Below are positions 17,771 to 27,347 of a DNA stretch of 54,960 nucleotides, one piece after another. How positions within the stretch are numbered: position 1 is the stretch's first letter; each line of letters starts with the position of its first letter. The notes under the pieces were generated by a model that did not search any database, was not told the DNA's origin, and worked only from the letters and a program-made list of their open reading frames with translations. The stretch spans positions 1 through 54,960 of the forward strand of contig CAYVKM010000016.1 of the NCBI GenBank assembly GCA_964452045.1, read 5' to 3'. The translations under genes were made by a program, and so were the position numbers. This stretch comes from CAYVKM01 sp964452045 (GTDB taxonomy: Bacteria; Calditrichota; Calditrichia; RBG-13-44-9).

Positions 17771-18262
17771 ATGGGTTTTAAGAATCTTCTAATAATCATC
17801 TTTGCCGGTTTGTTATTCGCTCAGGTTAATGCCAGCTCGAAAAAGCCTCCCAAACCACCCAAAATGGATTTATCCACAGCCCGGGATACTATCCGGATCG
17901 CTGGGGTAGATTTAATCCTGGAAACTTATTTATGGCGGGATTTTATGCCGGTTTCGCCGAAGGATGGCAAACCGCTGCGGGCCGTAGTCAATCTGATTCC
18001 GGTGAACAAGCCCAGTCTCCCACAAGATGTGATGATGGATAAAATCTGGATTGTGAACGACCAGGAAACATGGTCGGATAGCTTGAGCTATGTGGGACAA
18101 AAGGTCACCGGCGCAAAATTATCAAAACTGGAAATGATGGTTCAGGGTGGTCCTAAATGGGAGCCGGGCACTTTGGTAAAGGTGATCGTTCAGGTGAAGG
18201 ATGATCAGGGAAAAATTTTTCTGCTTCAGGCGAAGGACCAGCCTATTCACCGGACCGTATAG
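17771..18262 (+). CDS. small secreted protein of unknown function
   Basis: I do not recognise a family. The chosen start is ATG 17771, with the strong site AAAGGGG before it, rather than an in-frame ATG nine codons upstream; this gives 163 residues. The first 22 residues form a signal peptide (GFKNLLIIIFAGLLFAQVNA). A Lys/Pro-rich linker (KKPPKPPK) follows, then a likely beta-sandwich of about 125 residues with alternating hydrophobic residues. It should be periplasmic or outside the cell. It lies just before tex on the same strand, 36 bp away, and diverges from the pnt operon. Confidence 0.8.
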   Translation: MGFKNLLIIIFAGLLFAQVNASSKKPPKPPKMDLSTARDTIRIAGVDLILETYLWRDFMPVSPKDGKPLRAVVNLIPVNKPSLPQDVMMDKIWIVNDQETWSDSLSYVGQKVTGAKLSKLEMMVQGGPKWEPGTLVKVIVQVKDDQGKIFLLQAKDQPIHRTV

Positions 18263-18298
18263 TATTTCTTAAAAGATATATATCGATTGGAATCAAAA

Positions 18299-20467
18299 AT
18301 GACTGAGAAAGATTTTTATCAAATTATAGCCAGCGAGCTTCATTTAAAAGGATTTCAGGTAACGAACACCATCGAGTTACTGGATAACGGTAATACGGTG
18401 CCTTTTATTGCCCGATATCGCAAGGAGGCCACCGGGAAATTAGATGAAGAGCAAATCCGGGCAATCGAGGAGCGGATCAAGTATTTAAGAATGCTGGAAG
18501 AGAGAAAACAAACCATCCTGAAGTCTATTACCGAGCAGGGGAAATTAACCCCGGAACTGGAAGAAAAAATTCAGAATTCGCTCAAACTCCAGGAAATCGA
18601 AGATCTTTATCTTCCCTACAAACCAAAAAAACGAACGCGGGCGACCGTGGCAAAAGAAAAGGGTCTGGAACCACTGGCTATACTAATAATGGAGCAGCAG
18701 ATTGAATCCGGAGACCCCGAGGCGTATGCAACCAGCTATCTGAATCCCGAGAAAGAGGTAAATACTGCGGAAGATGCGCTTGCCGGGGCAATGGATATTG
18801 TCGCTGAAGTCGTTTCGGAAGATGCAGAGGTACGAAAAGTTATCCGCAACCGAACTCGTCAACATGGTTCACTACGCAGCGAAGCCAAAGACCCGGAGCA
18901 AAAATCCGAGTACGAACTCTATTACGAGTTCCGCGAACCGATCAGGCAAATAGTACCGCACCGTATCCTGGCTATTAATCGGGGTGAAAAAGAGGATATC
19001 CTAAAGGTACATGTTGAAACAGGTGTTGAGGAGATGTTCGCAGAAATCGAAAAATTACATATCACAAATGAAAAGTCTATCTTTACTCAATATCTCAAAG
19101 CGGCAATTGCCGATGCCTATAAACGACTCATTGCTCCAAGCATAGAACGGGAAATCCGAAATGAACTTACCGAAAAAGCCGATGAGCATGCCATTAATGT
19201 ATTTGCCACAAATTTGAGAAATTTACTGCTGCAGTCGCCGGTTAAGGGGAGAAGGATTTTAGGGATTGATCCCGGTTTTCGGACCGGCTGCAAAATAGCG
19301 GTTATTGATGAAACCGGCAAATATCTGGAAGGGGATACCATTTTCCCGCATCCTCCGCAAAACCAGGTTTTCGAAGCCAAAACAGTGCTCCGCAAATTCA
19401 TCGACAACCATCAGGTAGATATCATCGCCATCGGAAACGGTACCGCATCCAGAGAGACCGAAATGCTGGTTTCCGAATTGATCCGGGAAATAAAGGAACA
19501 GAATGACCGGGAGATAAACTACATCATCGTCAACGAAGCAGGAGCTTCGGTTTATTCCGCCTCGCCGGTAGCGAAAAAGGAGTTCCCGGACCTGGAGGCC
19601 AGTATGCGAGGAAATATTTCCATTGCCCGCAGACTCATGGATCCATTGGCTGAACTGGTTAAGATCGATCCGAAAAGCATTGGTGTGGGCCTTTACCAGC
19701 ATGATGTGAATCAAAAGAAGCTGGGGGAAAGCCTGCAGGTTGTGGTGGAAAGTGCGGTTAATATGGTGGGGGTCGACCTCAACACTGCCTCTGCCAGTTT
19801 ATTGAAATACATCTCCGGTTTAACCTTCCGCACCGCCGAGAATATCGTCAAATACCGGGACACCCATGGCAAGTTCCAGCAGCGCAGCCAGCTTAATGAA
19901 GTGTCCGGATTAGGTCAAATCGCCTTTCAGCAGGCCGCCGGATTTCTGCGGATATCCGATGGAGATAATCCGCTGGATAATACCTCGATCCATCCCGAAT
20001 CCTATCAGGCGACTATAAAGCTACTACAGAAATTCAAGGTCTATGTTAACCCGGTCAACTGGCGAACTCTTCGATCACAATTGCTGAAAGAAAAAACAGA
20101 TACTGGCGAGCTGGCCAAACTAATCGGGGTGGGGGAACCAACCCTGGAGGATATCCTGATTAATTTAGAAAAGCCGGGGCGAGACCCGCGGGAGGATATG
20201 CCCAAACCAATTTTCCGGAGTGATGTGTTAAAATTGGAAGACTTGCGGGAAGGTATGGTGCTGAAAGGTACCGTCAGAAATGTGGTGGATTTTGGCGCCT
20301 TTGTGGACATCGGCGTCAAACGGGATGGTTTGGTGCACGTCAGCGAAATGGGGCAAAAATTTGTTAAAAACCCGCACAAAGTTGTATCGGTCGGCGATAC
20401 CATTTCAGTCAAAATTATCGGGATTGATCTTGAAAAGGGACGGGTTAAACTATCCATGAAAATTTAA
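18299..20467 (+). CDS. tex: Tex family S1 RNA-binding protein
   Basis: The 722-residue protein follows the Tex layout: an N-terminal helical region with TVPFIARYRKEATG, a YqgF/RNase-H-like domain beginning GIDPGFRTGCKIAV near residue 320, two helix-hairpin-helix units (QLNEVSGLGQIAFQQAAGF), and a C-terminal S1 domain (GTVRNVVDFGAFVDIGV). Tex proteins bind nucleic acid and affect transcription processes. The frame also has a TTG four codons upstream (18287); ATG 18299 is preferred by similarity. Neither start has a strong ribosome site. The gene is complete and close to the 770-residue family norm. Confidence 0.95.
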   Translation: MTEKDFYQIIASELHLKGFQVTNTIELLDNGNTVPFIARYRKEATGKLDEEQIRAIEERIKYLRMLEERKQTILKSITEQGKLTPELEEKIQNSLKLQEIEDLYLPYKPKKRTRATVAKEKGLEPLAILIMEQQIESGDPEAYATSYLNPEKEVNTAEDALAGAMDIVAEVVSEDAEVRKVIRNRTRQHGSLRSEAKDPEQKSEYELYYEFREPIRQIVPHRILAINRGEKEDILKVHVETGVEEMFAEIEKLHITNEKSIFTQYLKAAIADAYKRLIAPSIEREIRNELTEKADEHAINVFATNLRNLLLQSPVKGRRILGIDPGFRTGCKIAVIDETGKYLEGDTIFPHPPQNQVFEAKTVLRKFIDNHQVDIIAIGNGTASRETEMLVSELIREIKEQNDREINYIIVNEAGASVYSASPVAKKEFPDLEASMRGNISIARRLMDPLAELVKIDPKSIGVGLYQHDVNQKKLGESLQVVVESAVNMVGVDLNTASASLLKYISGLTFRTAENIVKYRDTHGKFQQRSQLNEVSGLGQIAFQQAAGFLRISDGDNPLDNTSIHPESYQATIKLLQKFKVYVNPVNWRTLRSQLLKEKTDTGELAKLIGVGEPTLEDILINLEKPGRDPREDMPKPIFRSDVLKLEDLREGMVLKGTVRNVVDFGAFVDIGVKRDGLVHVSEMGQKFVKNPHKVVSVGDTISVKIIGIDLEKGRVKLSMKI

Positions 20468-20473
20468 AGACAA

Positions 20474-20495
20474 TCAAATATTGAGAAATATTTGA
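20474..20495. terminator. AT-rich hairpin between convergent tex and HEAT-repeat genes
   Basis: TCAAATATT and AATATTTGA form a perfect 9-bp stem with a 4-base loop in the 49-bp space between convergent stop codons. The position fits a shared terminator, but the stem is weak and no T tract follows on either strand. Confidence 0.35.
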
Positions 20496-20516
20496 GAGCA
20501 CTTTCGAATCATTTTC

Positions 20517-22199
20517 TCAGGATCCCATTTTATTTTCGATGAACGGAACCGATTGGCCTCTGTTTTCTATGGAGGGTGGTGCGGATCCTCCGGAAAGTTC
20601 CTTTCGGAATCTCTGGTATAATTTTGAGGAAAAGGATAAGTTATCCTGGGACGCCCGGGAGATCAAGGAAAGATGCTGATAATTCTTCCGGTTGATAAGA
20701 TAATATTCCAGTAAAGTTTCTTTTCTCTCGCGCTCTGTCTTAAGCCATTGTTCAAAAAATTCAATAACCACTTTTTCCGGAAATTTAAACATGGCATCAA
20801 ACAGAGATGAGAATTGAGATTTATCCAGGTTTTTCCAATTTATGTTAAGATACTCCACCACTTTACCCGGATATTTAATCACACCTTTTAGGGCAATATT
20901 CCGGACAATTTTGTCCGACTGGAATAGGTTTTTAAGGTAAAGATCAAAAAGTTTTTCATCTTCATAGTGAAGCAGATTTTCCAGAATAAAAGCGCTTTTT
21001 TTTCGATCGGTCGAACTCAGTTTAGCCAGGAGAAGTTTTTTTGCCTCGGAATGCTGACTAATCGCAGCCAATTGCAAAAATGCCTTTTTCTCTTGCGCTC
21101 CGCGGCTATGATGATGGAAATACAGAATTTCGCTGTCATATATGGGAATCTTATCATGAATCAGCATATTCAAAATTTGCAATCGCAGTTTTTTATCAAG
21201 GGTATTGTATTTCCCTAGAAAAATTGGAAAGAAAAGGCGCAGGTGTGTTTTCAGGGCCTCTCTAATTTCCGGCGTTTTGCTCTCCTGCTCGAAAAAACCG
21301 AGCAGAAGGTTAAGTGCATCACTGGAAGGAATTCTACTGACACAAGTAAGATAAACCTCGATTGGCAAGTCATCCTGGTACATTTCCCAATTTTCTTTGA
21401 TGGTATGGAAAAGTTTACTCGGTAAGGTTGTAAAAGGATTATTTTTCAGAATGGTGGAAATGGCTTTTAAAAGTTCATCTCCGATTTCGGAGCCATCTCG
21501 TTCTAACCAGTGAATGATGAGGCTTAAGGCACTATTATTCCCATGTTCCTGAACGGTATTGATAAAAGATGAGGCTAACACCGGATCCGTTTCGAAGACA
21601 TCCGGATGCATGATGTTTTTTTCCCAGTGTAAAAAGATCTTGGTGAGCGCTTTTAAGATAGAGGATTTGTCAACATCCCCTTTCTCATAATATTCGAGTA
21701 ACTTGGGCACCGCCCGAATTTCCCGATGCTTTCCCAACCCATCAATAACCGATGTTCTTACACTCTGGACCGGATCCTCCAGTGCTTCCAATAAAATCTG
21801 GGAGCAGGATTCATCATTGATATCGCCCAATAATTCCACTGCGGTTTTGCGGATATCCGCATCATTGGATTTATACAAACGGCGCAGTGGCATCACCGCA
21901 TCGCTCCCCATATTCCTGAGAATCTCCATGGCCAGACTTTTTGCCGATATTTGAGAGGACCGGAGAGCATCGGAGACAATCTCGGCCTTGCGTCTGTTCT
22001 TATTCTCCAAAAAAACCTGGGAAAGCGCATTTCTTATGGCGGGATGACCATCCGAAAAATGTGACGACAGTACCTTATAGATATTGGGATCATCGAAGGT
22101 GCTCAGATTTAATATAGCTTCCCGGCGTTTCTCAACTTCCTGATGATTCAATTGCTTCAAATAATATAACTGCTGATTAGTATCCATAAATCCATTCAA
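20517..22199 (-). CDS. HEAT-repeat protein
   Basis: The 560-residue protein consists largely of helical repeats of about 30 residues. They are clearest in residues 15-180, for example DIRKTAVELLGDINDESC and SVRTSVIDGLGKHREIRAVP. The second half is also helical but more divergent. HEAT repeats form a curved scaffold for protein binding and no catalytic motif is visible. There is no signal peptide, so it should be cytoplasmic. The first codons contain a second ATG four codons in (MDTNQQ), which may be the true start. It is convergent with tex and divergent from the amidase gene, so it stands alone. Confidence 0.8.
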   Translation of the reverse strand: MNGFMDTNQQLYYLKQLNHQEVEKRREAILNLSTFDDPNIYKVLSSHFSDGHPAIRNALSQVFLENKNRRKAEIVSDALRSSQISAKSLAMEILRNMGSDAVMPLRRLYKSNDADIRKTAVELLGDINDESCSQILLEALEDPVQSVRTSVIDGLGKHREIRAVPKLLEYYEKGDVDKSSILKALTKIFLHWEKNIMHPDVFETDPVLASSFINTVQEHGNNSALSLIIHWLERDGSEIGDELLKAISTILKNNPFTTLPSKLFHTIKENWEMYQDDLPIEVYLTCVSRIPSSDALNLLLGFFEQESKTPEIREALKTHLRLFFPIFLGKYNTLDKKLRLQILNMLIHDKIPIYDSEILYFHHHSRGAQEKKAFLQLAAISQHSEAKKLLLAKLSSTDRKKSAFILENLLHYEDEKLFDLYLKNLFQSDKIVRNIALKGVIKYPGKVVEYLNINWKNLDKSQFSSLFDAMFKFPEKVVIEFFEQWLKTERERKETLLEYYLINRKNYQHLSLISRASQDNLSFSSKLYQRFRKELSGGSAPPSIENRGQSVPFIENKMGS

Positions 22200-22511
22200 T
22201 TGGTAGCAACGATGAATTCACATCTGCAAAAAAAATCAAACTTTACAGACAATACTTTCTTTGCAAAGGTAAATGAGGATAATTCCTTTTAATATGTTTT
22301 CACCATTATCCATATCACGGGACCACTTTTCTCGACATGAACAGCTGCCTTCCCCGGAAAACATCATAACTATTTTCGGAATATTTTTGAATAACTACAG
22401 AACTGATTTGTATTTCATTGCGTTAATTGGAAATAATTAGGTTTTTATTCGGGTTGAATTTCCATAGGTAATGCATTAATTTCCACTTTGTTTTAGAAGA
22501 ATTTTGAGTTT
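22200..22511. other. 312-bp divergent intergenic region
   Basis: This separates the HEAT-repeat gene (minus) from the amidase gene (plus) and must hold promoters for both. I see only weak candidates, such as TTGAAT followed 17 bp later by TAATTT before the amidase, and no repeat or RNA structure I can support. Confidence 0.5.
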
Positions 22512-24116
22512 ATGGATCGGCGTTTATTTATTAAAAAATTACCAGTCCTGGGTTTTCTATTCTACCAAATCAAAAGTGCTTTCGGTAATGCACTTCCCAA
22601 ATTGCTTTCTCCTCTTCTGGATGCATTTGATGCCGGGTCTTTTACCATTAGTTTTGAGGATCAGCCGGCAAAGCAAATTCCAATATTTTGGAAAAACGGA
22701 TTGGCCTATATCTCCGCTCAAAAATTTGCTGAAAGCCTAAAATATCACACATATTATAATGATACCAAGAAAAAGATTGTCTTATACCTTCCCCAGAATC
22801 AGGTCGTGGTAACAGCCAACAACGTTTTTATTATTGTTGATGAGGAAATTTATCAGATGCCGGCACCGGCCCTCTGGCAGGGAAATGAGATCCTCCTTCC
22901 GGTGAAGTACTTTGTGCCATTATTAAATAAGAGAACAACCCTTAATCTGGATTATGATGAACCAAAACAGCGGGCTCAAATTACCAGCAAGTCCTACAAT
23001 ATTGCCGATGTAGCAATTTCTGAAAAGGAAAATGGTACAGTGATTCATATAAAAACATTGAGATACTTTAAGCCGGAAGAGGTTACTGCGGATATGCGTT
23101 ATGGATGGTTGCATGTGGACCTCTACGCCGGGAAGGCCAATGAGGATAAAATTCTTAAGACCAAGACGGCGGGGCTGATCCGAAAAATAAAAGTATTTCA
23201 GTTTGCCGAACTGGCAAGCTTGGCTTTTTTGTTGAGAAAAGAACCTTTATCCAAGGAGATCATCAGCCGGGATGGGGAGAATGAGGTTATTGTGGTATTA
23301 CGAACCAAGAAACAAATTTCTGATTCCGACCTGACAGAAAAAAGTCCTGAAGAACCTGATGAATTTGAACCCTCCGAGGATATAAAAAAACAGCTGGAAG
23401 AAGAACGCCGAAAGTGGCTGATTGACGTGGTGGTAATCGATGCCGGGCATGGCGGTAAAGATCCGGGGACAATTGGAATTGGAAAGATCAAGGAGAAGGA
23501 TATTGTTTTATCGATCGCTCAAAAATTGGGCAAAATAGTGGAAAAAGAACTTCCGGAGGTTAAGGTGGTCTACACCCGGTTTTCGGATAAATTTGTTTCA
23601 TTGAAGAGACGCACTCAGATCGCCAACGAAAAGAACGGAAAAGTGTTTATCAGCGTCCACGCCAACAGCAATAAAAATAAACGTGCCAGTGGATTTGAGA
23701 CCTATATACTGGGTCCCGAAAAAGGTGAACAGGCACGATCTGTTGTGTTAAAAGAAAATTCAGTGATAGATTTCGAAGATGCCAGTACCCGGGATGAGTA
23801 CAAAGGGATTAATACTATTCTATCCACTATGGCCCAGAATGCTTTTTCCCGCCAGAGTGAATATCTGGCCTCTTTGGTTCAGCAGGAGATGGACCGAAAT
23901 CTTAGTAGTCTGAAAATTGATAATCGGGGCGTTAAACAGGGACCTTTCTGGGTAATGGTTGGGGCAACCATGCCCAACATTCTGGTGGAAACAGGATTTC
24001 TTTCCAATCCTTATGATGTCAAGATTTTGAAAACATCTGCCTATCAGTATAAATTTGCCCAGGGTATTTTTGAAGGCCTGAAACGTTTTAAACAGGATTA
24101 CGAAAATACGATTTAG
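22512..24116 (+). CDS. N-acetylmuramoyl-L-alanine amidase with Tat-like signal
   Basis: The 534-residue enzyme cuts the bond between muramic acid and the peptide stem in peptidoglycan. The catalytic amidase_3 domain covers about 310-530. Its zinc and catalytic motifs are VIDAGHGG, IKEKDIVLSIA, SVHAN and VETGFLSN. Residues about 40-145 resemble a copper-amine-oxidase-N-like/substrate-binding fold and about 155-265 an AMIN-like targeting domain. The N-terminus DRRLFIKKLPVLGF matches the twin-arginine pattern RRxFxK followed by a hydrophobic stretch; E. coli AmiA and AmiC also use Tat. It is followed by murI after 39 bp, giving a cell-wall pair. Confidence 0.92.
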   Translation: MDRRLFIKKLPVLGFLFYQIKSAFGNALPKLLSPLLDAFDAGSFTISFEDQPAKQIPIFWKNGLAYISAQKFAESLKYHTYYNDTKKKIVLYLPQNQVVVTANNVFIIVDEEIYQMPAPALWQGNEILLPVKYFVPLLNKRTTLNLDYDEPKQRAQITSKSYNIADVAISEKENGTVIHIKTLRYFKPEEVTADMRYGWLHVDLYAGKANEDKILKTKTAGLIRKIKVFQFAELASLAFLLRKEPLSKEIISRDGENEVIVVLRTKKQISDSDLTEKSPEEPDEFEPSEDIKKQLEEERRKWLIDVVVIDAGHGGKDPGTIGIGKIKEKDIVLSIAQKLGKIVEKELPEVKVVYTRFSDKFVSLKRRTQIANEKNGKVFISVHANSNKNKRASGFETYILGPEKGEQARSVVLKENSVIDFEDASTRDEYKGINTILSTMAQNAFSRQSEYLASLVQQEMDRNLSSLKIDNRGVKQGPFWVMVGATMPNILVETGFLSNPYDVKILKTSAYQYKFAQGIFEGLKRFKQDYENTI

Positions 24117-24155
24117 TCTTACATCTCAGATAAATTCTAATTATCAGTAAATAGC

Positions 24156-25049
24156 ATGACAGGTAATCACCCAAATCAGAATTACGATGATCGGCCTATT
24201 GGAGTTTTTGATTCCGGAGTAGGCGGTCTGACCGTAGTCAAACAGTTGATGAAAAAACTGCCATCCGAGAATATCATCTACTTTGGTGATACCGCCCGTA
24301 TCCCCTATGGGACAAAATCCGAAGAAATTGTCCGCCGGTTTGCCCTGGAGGATTCATTTTTTCTGCTGGAAAAGAATGTAAAAATGGTCGTAGTCGCCTG
24401 CAATACAGCCTCATCTGTTGCCATGTCCATGTTACAATCAATCCTCGATGTGCCGGTGATCGGGGTAATCGAACCCGGGGCAGAAGCCGCGGTCCGGAAT
24501 TCCAGCAACCGAAAAATCGGGGTCATCGGTACGGCAGCGACCATTCGCAGCAGCAGCTACCGGAAAAAAGTCCTTGAAAAAAGCAGTAAGGTGCAGGTTA
24601 TTTCTCAGGCTTGCCCCCTGTTTGTTTCCCTAGTAGAAGAGGGCTGGATCGAAGATGAGGCAACCATCCTGATCGCCCGGCGTTATCTGCAATCCATGAT
24701 TGAAAACCATGTGGATACGCTTATCCTGGGATGCACTCATTATCCCCTTTTGAAAAATATCATCCAGAAAGTTCTGGGAGATGGTGTTCAGCTGATCGAT
24801 AGCGGGGTGGAAACAGCCAAATCCGTTGAAAAAATCCTTAAGGAAAAGAGCATGCTCGCGAATTCTGATCAGATCGCCAAAAACAAATTTTATTTGAGTG
24901 ATATGCCCTACAAATTTCAGGAAATCGCGGAACGATTCCTGGAGAGAACTATTCCCCATGTTGAAACAGTAAACTTTGAACAGTTTTTGATGAAAAAGGG
25001 AGAAGGGTTCTGGAAAAAGTATCAGGAAGATCTGCTTAAGATTTATTAA
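24156..25049 (+). CDS. murI: glutamate racemase
   Basis: The 297-residue cytoplasmic enzyme interconverts L- and D-glutamate for peptidoglycan. Both catalytic cysteines are present: C82 in ACNTAS and C193 in LGCTHYPLL. The N-terminal GVFDSGVGGLTV contains the conserved aspartate D19. An extension of about 12 residues precedes the usual start and may be partly untranslated. It lies 39 bp after the amidase gene on the same strand, consistent with one transcript for wall turnover and synthesis. Confidence 0.96.
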   Translation: MTGNHPNQNYDDRPIGVFDSGVGGLTVVKQLMKKLPSENIIYFGDTARIPYGTKSEEIVRRFALEDSFFLLEKNVKMVVVACNTASSVAMSMLQSILDVPVIGVIEPGAEAAVRNSSNRKIGVIGTAATIRSSSYRKKVLEKSSKVQVISQACPLFVSLVEEGWIEDEATILIARRYLQSMIENHVDTLILGCTHYPLLKNIIQKVLGDGVQLIDSGVETAKSVEKILKEKSMLANSDQIAKNKFYLSDMPYKFQEIAERFLERTIPHVETVNFEQFLMKKGEGFWKKYQEDLLKIY

Positions 25050-25133
25050 ATTTACCCGTATATTTTTCTATGGGTCGATGGGAACAAAAAGTGTATATTC
25101 ATGAATAATAAGAGTTATATCAGCGGAGATAAA

Positions 25134-26087
25134 ATGAAATTGACTTTTACATATACTATCATACTTCTGCTTTTTGTAAGTCTTCCCTCCTATGGCCAAT
25201 CTGCCGGGACCACCAGCTTTGAGTTTTTAAGAAGTCAATATAGTCCACGCGGGGCAGCAATGGGCGGAAATCTGATTGCACTGAAAGGTGATATCCAGGC
25301 AACCCTGTACAATCCTGCCGCACTCTCCGGTAACACAAACCGGTTGTGGAGCGCAAGCTATGCCGACCACCTGTTGGATTTTCAGGCCGGACATCTGGCT
25401 TATGCCCAGCCGTATAAAAATTATGGCAACCTTTCTACCGGACTTCTTTATTTCAATTATGGCAGTTTTGATGCAACCGATGAGTTTGGGGACAAAACCG
25501 GCCGGAGTTTCAGTGCTTCGGAATTTGCTCTGGTGCTTGGTTTAAGCAATACCCTGGGCAAAGGTTTTGATTACGGTGTAAATTTTAAATACATCTATTC
25601 ATCGCTGGACAACTTTAACGCCTCCGGTGTAGCTCTGGACGCCGGTCTGCTTTATGATGTACCACCGATCGAGGACCTTCAGCTTGGTATTTCTCTATTG
25701 AACCTGGGCACAACCCTGGATAATTATACCGATCAGAAGGAAAAATTACCGGTAATGCTGCAACTTGGTTTTGCTAAAAGGCTGGCACATCTGCCCTTAT
25801 TGCTCACCGGGAGTCTGAACGATCTGGCTGCCAGTGAAGAAATTTTTACTGACCGCTTTCAGCGATTCGCGCTGGGTGGAGAATTCGATGTCAGCGAGGT
25901 GATTAAATTCAGATTGGGTTATCAGAATGATGTCAACCAAAGTGTAAAACCACTTGGCCGAACTATTCTCAGTGGTTTCTCTTTGGGAGTAGGCATATTC
26001 TGGCGACAATTCCGTCTGGATTACGCCTATTCTAATTTTGGTGACCTGGGCAGCCAAAACCGGATCGGGATCAGCGGGCAGCTCTAA
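25134..26087 (+). CDS. PorV/PorQ-like outer-membrane beta-barrel protein
   Basis: The 317-residue protein starts with a signal peptide (MKLTFTYTIILLLFVSLPSYG). It has the FEFLRSQYSPRGAAMGGN and YNPAALSGN segments typical of PorV/PorQ family barrels, followed by alternating strands rich in Tyr, Phe and Gly. In T9SS organisms PorV shuttles cargo proteins at the outer membrane, while other members have unknown roles. The start is ATG 25134, preceded by GCGGAG; an in-frame ATG 11 codons upstream (25101) has no such site. A T9SS cargo is encoded at 35217-39389, which fits. It is convergent with dut. Confidence 0.85.
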   Translation: MKLTFTYTIILLLFVSLPSYGQSAGTTSFEFLRSQYSPRGAAMGGNLIALKGDIQATLYNPAALSGNTNRLWSASYADHLLDFQAGHLAYAQPYKNYGNLSTGLLYFNYGSFDATDEFGDKTGRSFSASEFALVLGLSNTLGKGFDYGVNFKYIYSSLDNFNASGVALDAGLLYDVPPIEDLQLGISLLNLGTTLDNYTDQKEKLPVMLQLGFAKRLAHLPLLLTGSLNDLAASEEIFTDRFQRFALGGEFDVSEVIKFRLGYQNDVNQSVKPLGRTILSGFSLGVGIFWRQFRLDYAYSNFGDLGSQNRIGISGQL

Positions 26088-26127
26088 AACATAATTATTC
26101 CCAAGATATAAACCAAGCATCACATCA

Positions 26128-26595
26128 TCAATGGTCCCCGGTTGAACCAAAACCCCCTCTCGAATTCCCGGCAAATTCTGGGTTGTCCTGTTCCTCCCAG
26201 ACTATTTCGGGCATCTCATTCTTTTCGAATATTAGCTGGGCGATGCGCATCCCCTTCTCAATCACTAGTGGTTTATCCTTTTCAGTGTCTGCCGGATTGA
26301 AATGACGAATCACTGCAATTTTTACCTCGTCCTCCGGTCCGCAGTAATCCTCATCAACAATTCCCACATCATTGGCCAGACTCACTCCATTCCTGATAGC
26401 AAATCCGCTGCGAATAAATATTTTGAAGAAATACCCTGGCGGCGACTCTATAACCAGTCCGGTCGGGATCAGGGTCACTTTTCCGGGCCATAATTCCACC
26501 TTTTGAGAAGCATATACATCAAGTCCTACGGATCTTTCTGTTTTACGTTCTGGTAATGATACACTTTTATCTTTACGATAAATTCGGATTTTCAT
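26128..26595 (-). CDS. dut: dUTP diphosphatase
   Basis: The 155-residue protein hydrolyses dUTP to dUMP, keeping uracil out of DNA and supplying dTMP synthesis. The five trimeric-dUTPase motifs appear in order: SVGLDVYA, RSGFAI, GIVDEDYCG with the catalytic aspartate, GMRIAQLIF, and the C-terminal RGGFGSTG arm. Motif 1 has VGLD where AGxD is usual. An AGGAG site lies 9 bp before the ATG. The gene is divergent from the nucleosidase-like gene and convergent with the PorV-like gene. Confidence 0.93.
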   Translation of the reverse strand: MKIRIYRKDKSVSLPERKTERSVGLDVYASQKVELWPGKVTLIPTGLVIESPPGYFFKIFIRSGFAIRNGVSLANDVGIVDEDYCGPEDEVKIAVIRHFNPADTEKDKPLVIEKGMRIAQLIFEKNEMPEIVWEEQDNPEFAGNSRGGFGSTGDH

Positions 26596-26666
26596 AAAGC
26601 TGGCTCCTGTCTTAAATTGATCCGGTTAAATAATCCCGGTGAGATAAAATAAGATTAAGAAGATAA

Positions 26667-27347
26667 ATGATAAAATTAAATAAATTATTTTCCGAAAGAT
26701 CCGGGATAAAATCCCTGCTATTTCTGACTGCCATGCGCAAAGAGTCCGCAATCTTATTCAGGGGAAATACGTTCCAGGAAAAAATCCGTACGGGAAGAAC
26801 AAGGCTTTACCAACTGCTGAACCACTCGGTTTATCTTTTGGAAACCGGAATCGGAATAAAAGATTCGAAAAAAATTATTGGGCAGATCATCAGGGAAATC
26901 AATCCAGACACCTCTATCAATTTTGGAATTTGCGGTGCCCTGGAACCGCAGATCAAGATATACGATGCTTACCTGATCAATAATGTACACTTCCCCGGAA
27001 AAAAAGTACTATCATTATCCGAAGATCTGAATACATTTTTCCCATCAGCAAATTTCCCGCTAAGGCTGGATAGTTTACTTACCCTGGAAAAACCATTATT
27101 GAACAGGGAAGACAAGCTTGAATATTTTGCAAAATATTCTAGTCCTCTGGTGGATATGGAGGGATATTTCTTTGCAGAGATTACGGAGAAACTGCATATT
27201 CCTATTTTACTGATTAAAGTGGTATCCGATGCGCTGGAAGGGGAGGTCAAAAAGCTGGTCTATGATAATTCGGAAAAATGGCAAGGAAAACTTGAATCGG
27301 CCCTGGAATTGATTTTGACTAAAGGGGTGGATAAAATATTTTATTAA
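26667..27347 (+). CDS. MTA/SAH nucleosidase-like protein
   Basis: The 226-residue protein belongs to the nucleoside phosphorylase/hydrolase superfamily. Residues matching the catalytic set of 5'-methylthioadenosine/S-adenosylhomocysteine nucleosidase are kept: E26 (AMRKE), E165 (VDMEG) and D188 (VVSDA). The middle NFGICGALEP is the usual ribose-binding region. It probably releases adenine, or a related base, from a nucleoside thioether; a purine or futalosine substrate is possible. metH and mtnA in the same window fit a methionine-recycling link, although they are not clustered with it. Its last codons overlap the convergent lipid kinase gene by 4 bp. Confidence 0.75.
   Translation: MIKLNKLFSERSGIKSLLFLTAMRKESAILFRGNTFQEKIRTGRTRLYQLLNHSVYLLETGIGIKDSKKIIGQIIREINPDTSINFGICGALEPQIKIYDAYLINNVHFPGKKVLSLSEDLNTFFPSANFPLRLDSLLTLEKPLLNREDKLEYFAKYSSPLVDMEGYFFAEITEKLHIPILLIKVVSDALEGEVKKLVYDNSEKWQGKLESALELILTKGVDKIFY

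Noticed and set aside
25055..25076. Possible terminator stem ACCCGTA/TATGGGT after murI
   Set aside because: The stem is 7 bp with a G-T pair and is not followed by a T tract.
25096..25107. Palindrome TATTCATGAATA before the PorV-like gene
   Set aside because: Short and AT-rich; its main effect is to create an upstream in-frame ATG that lacks a ribosome site.
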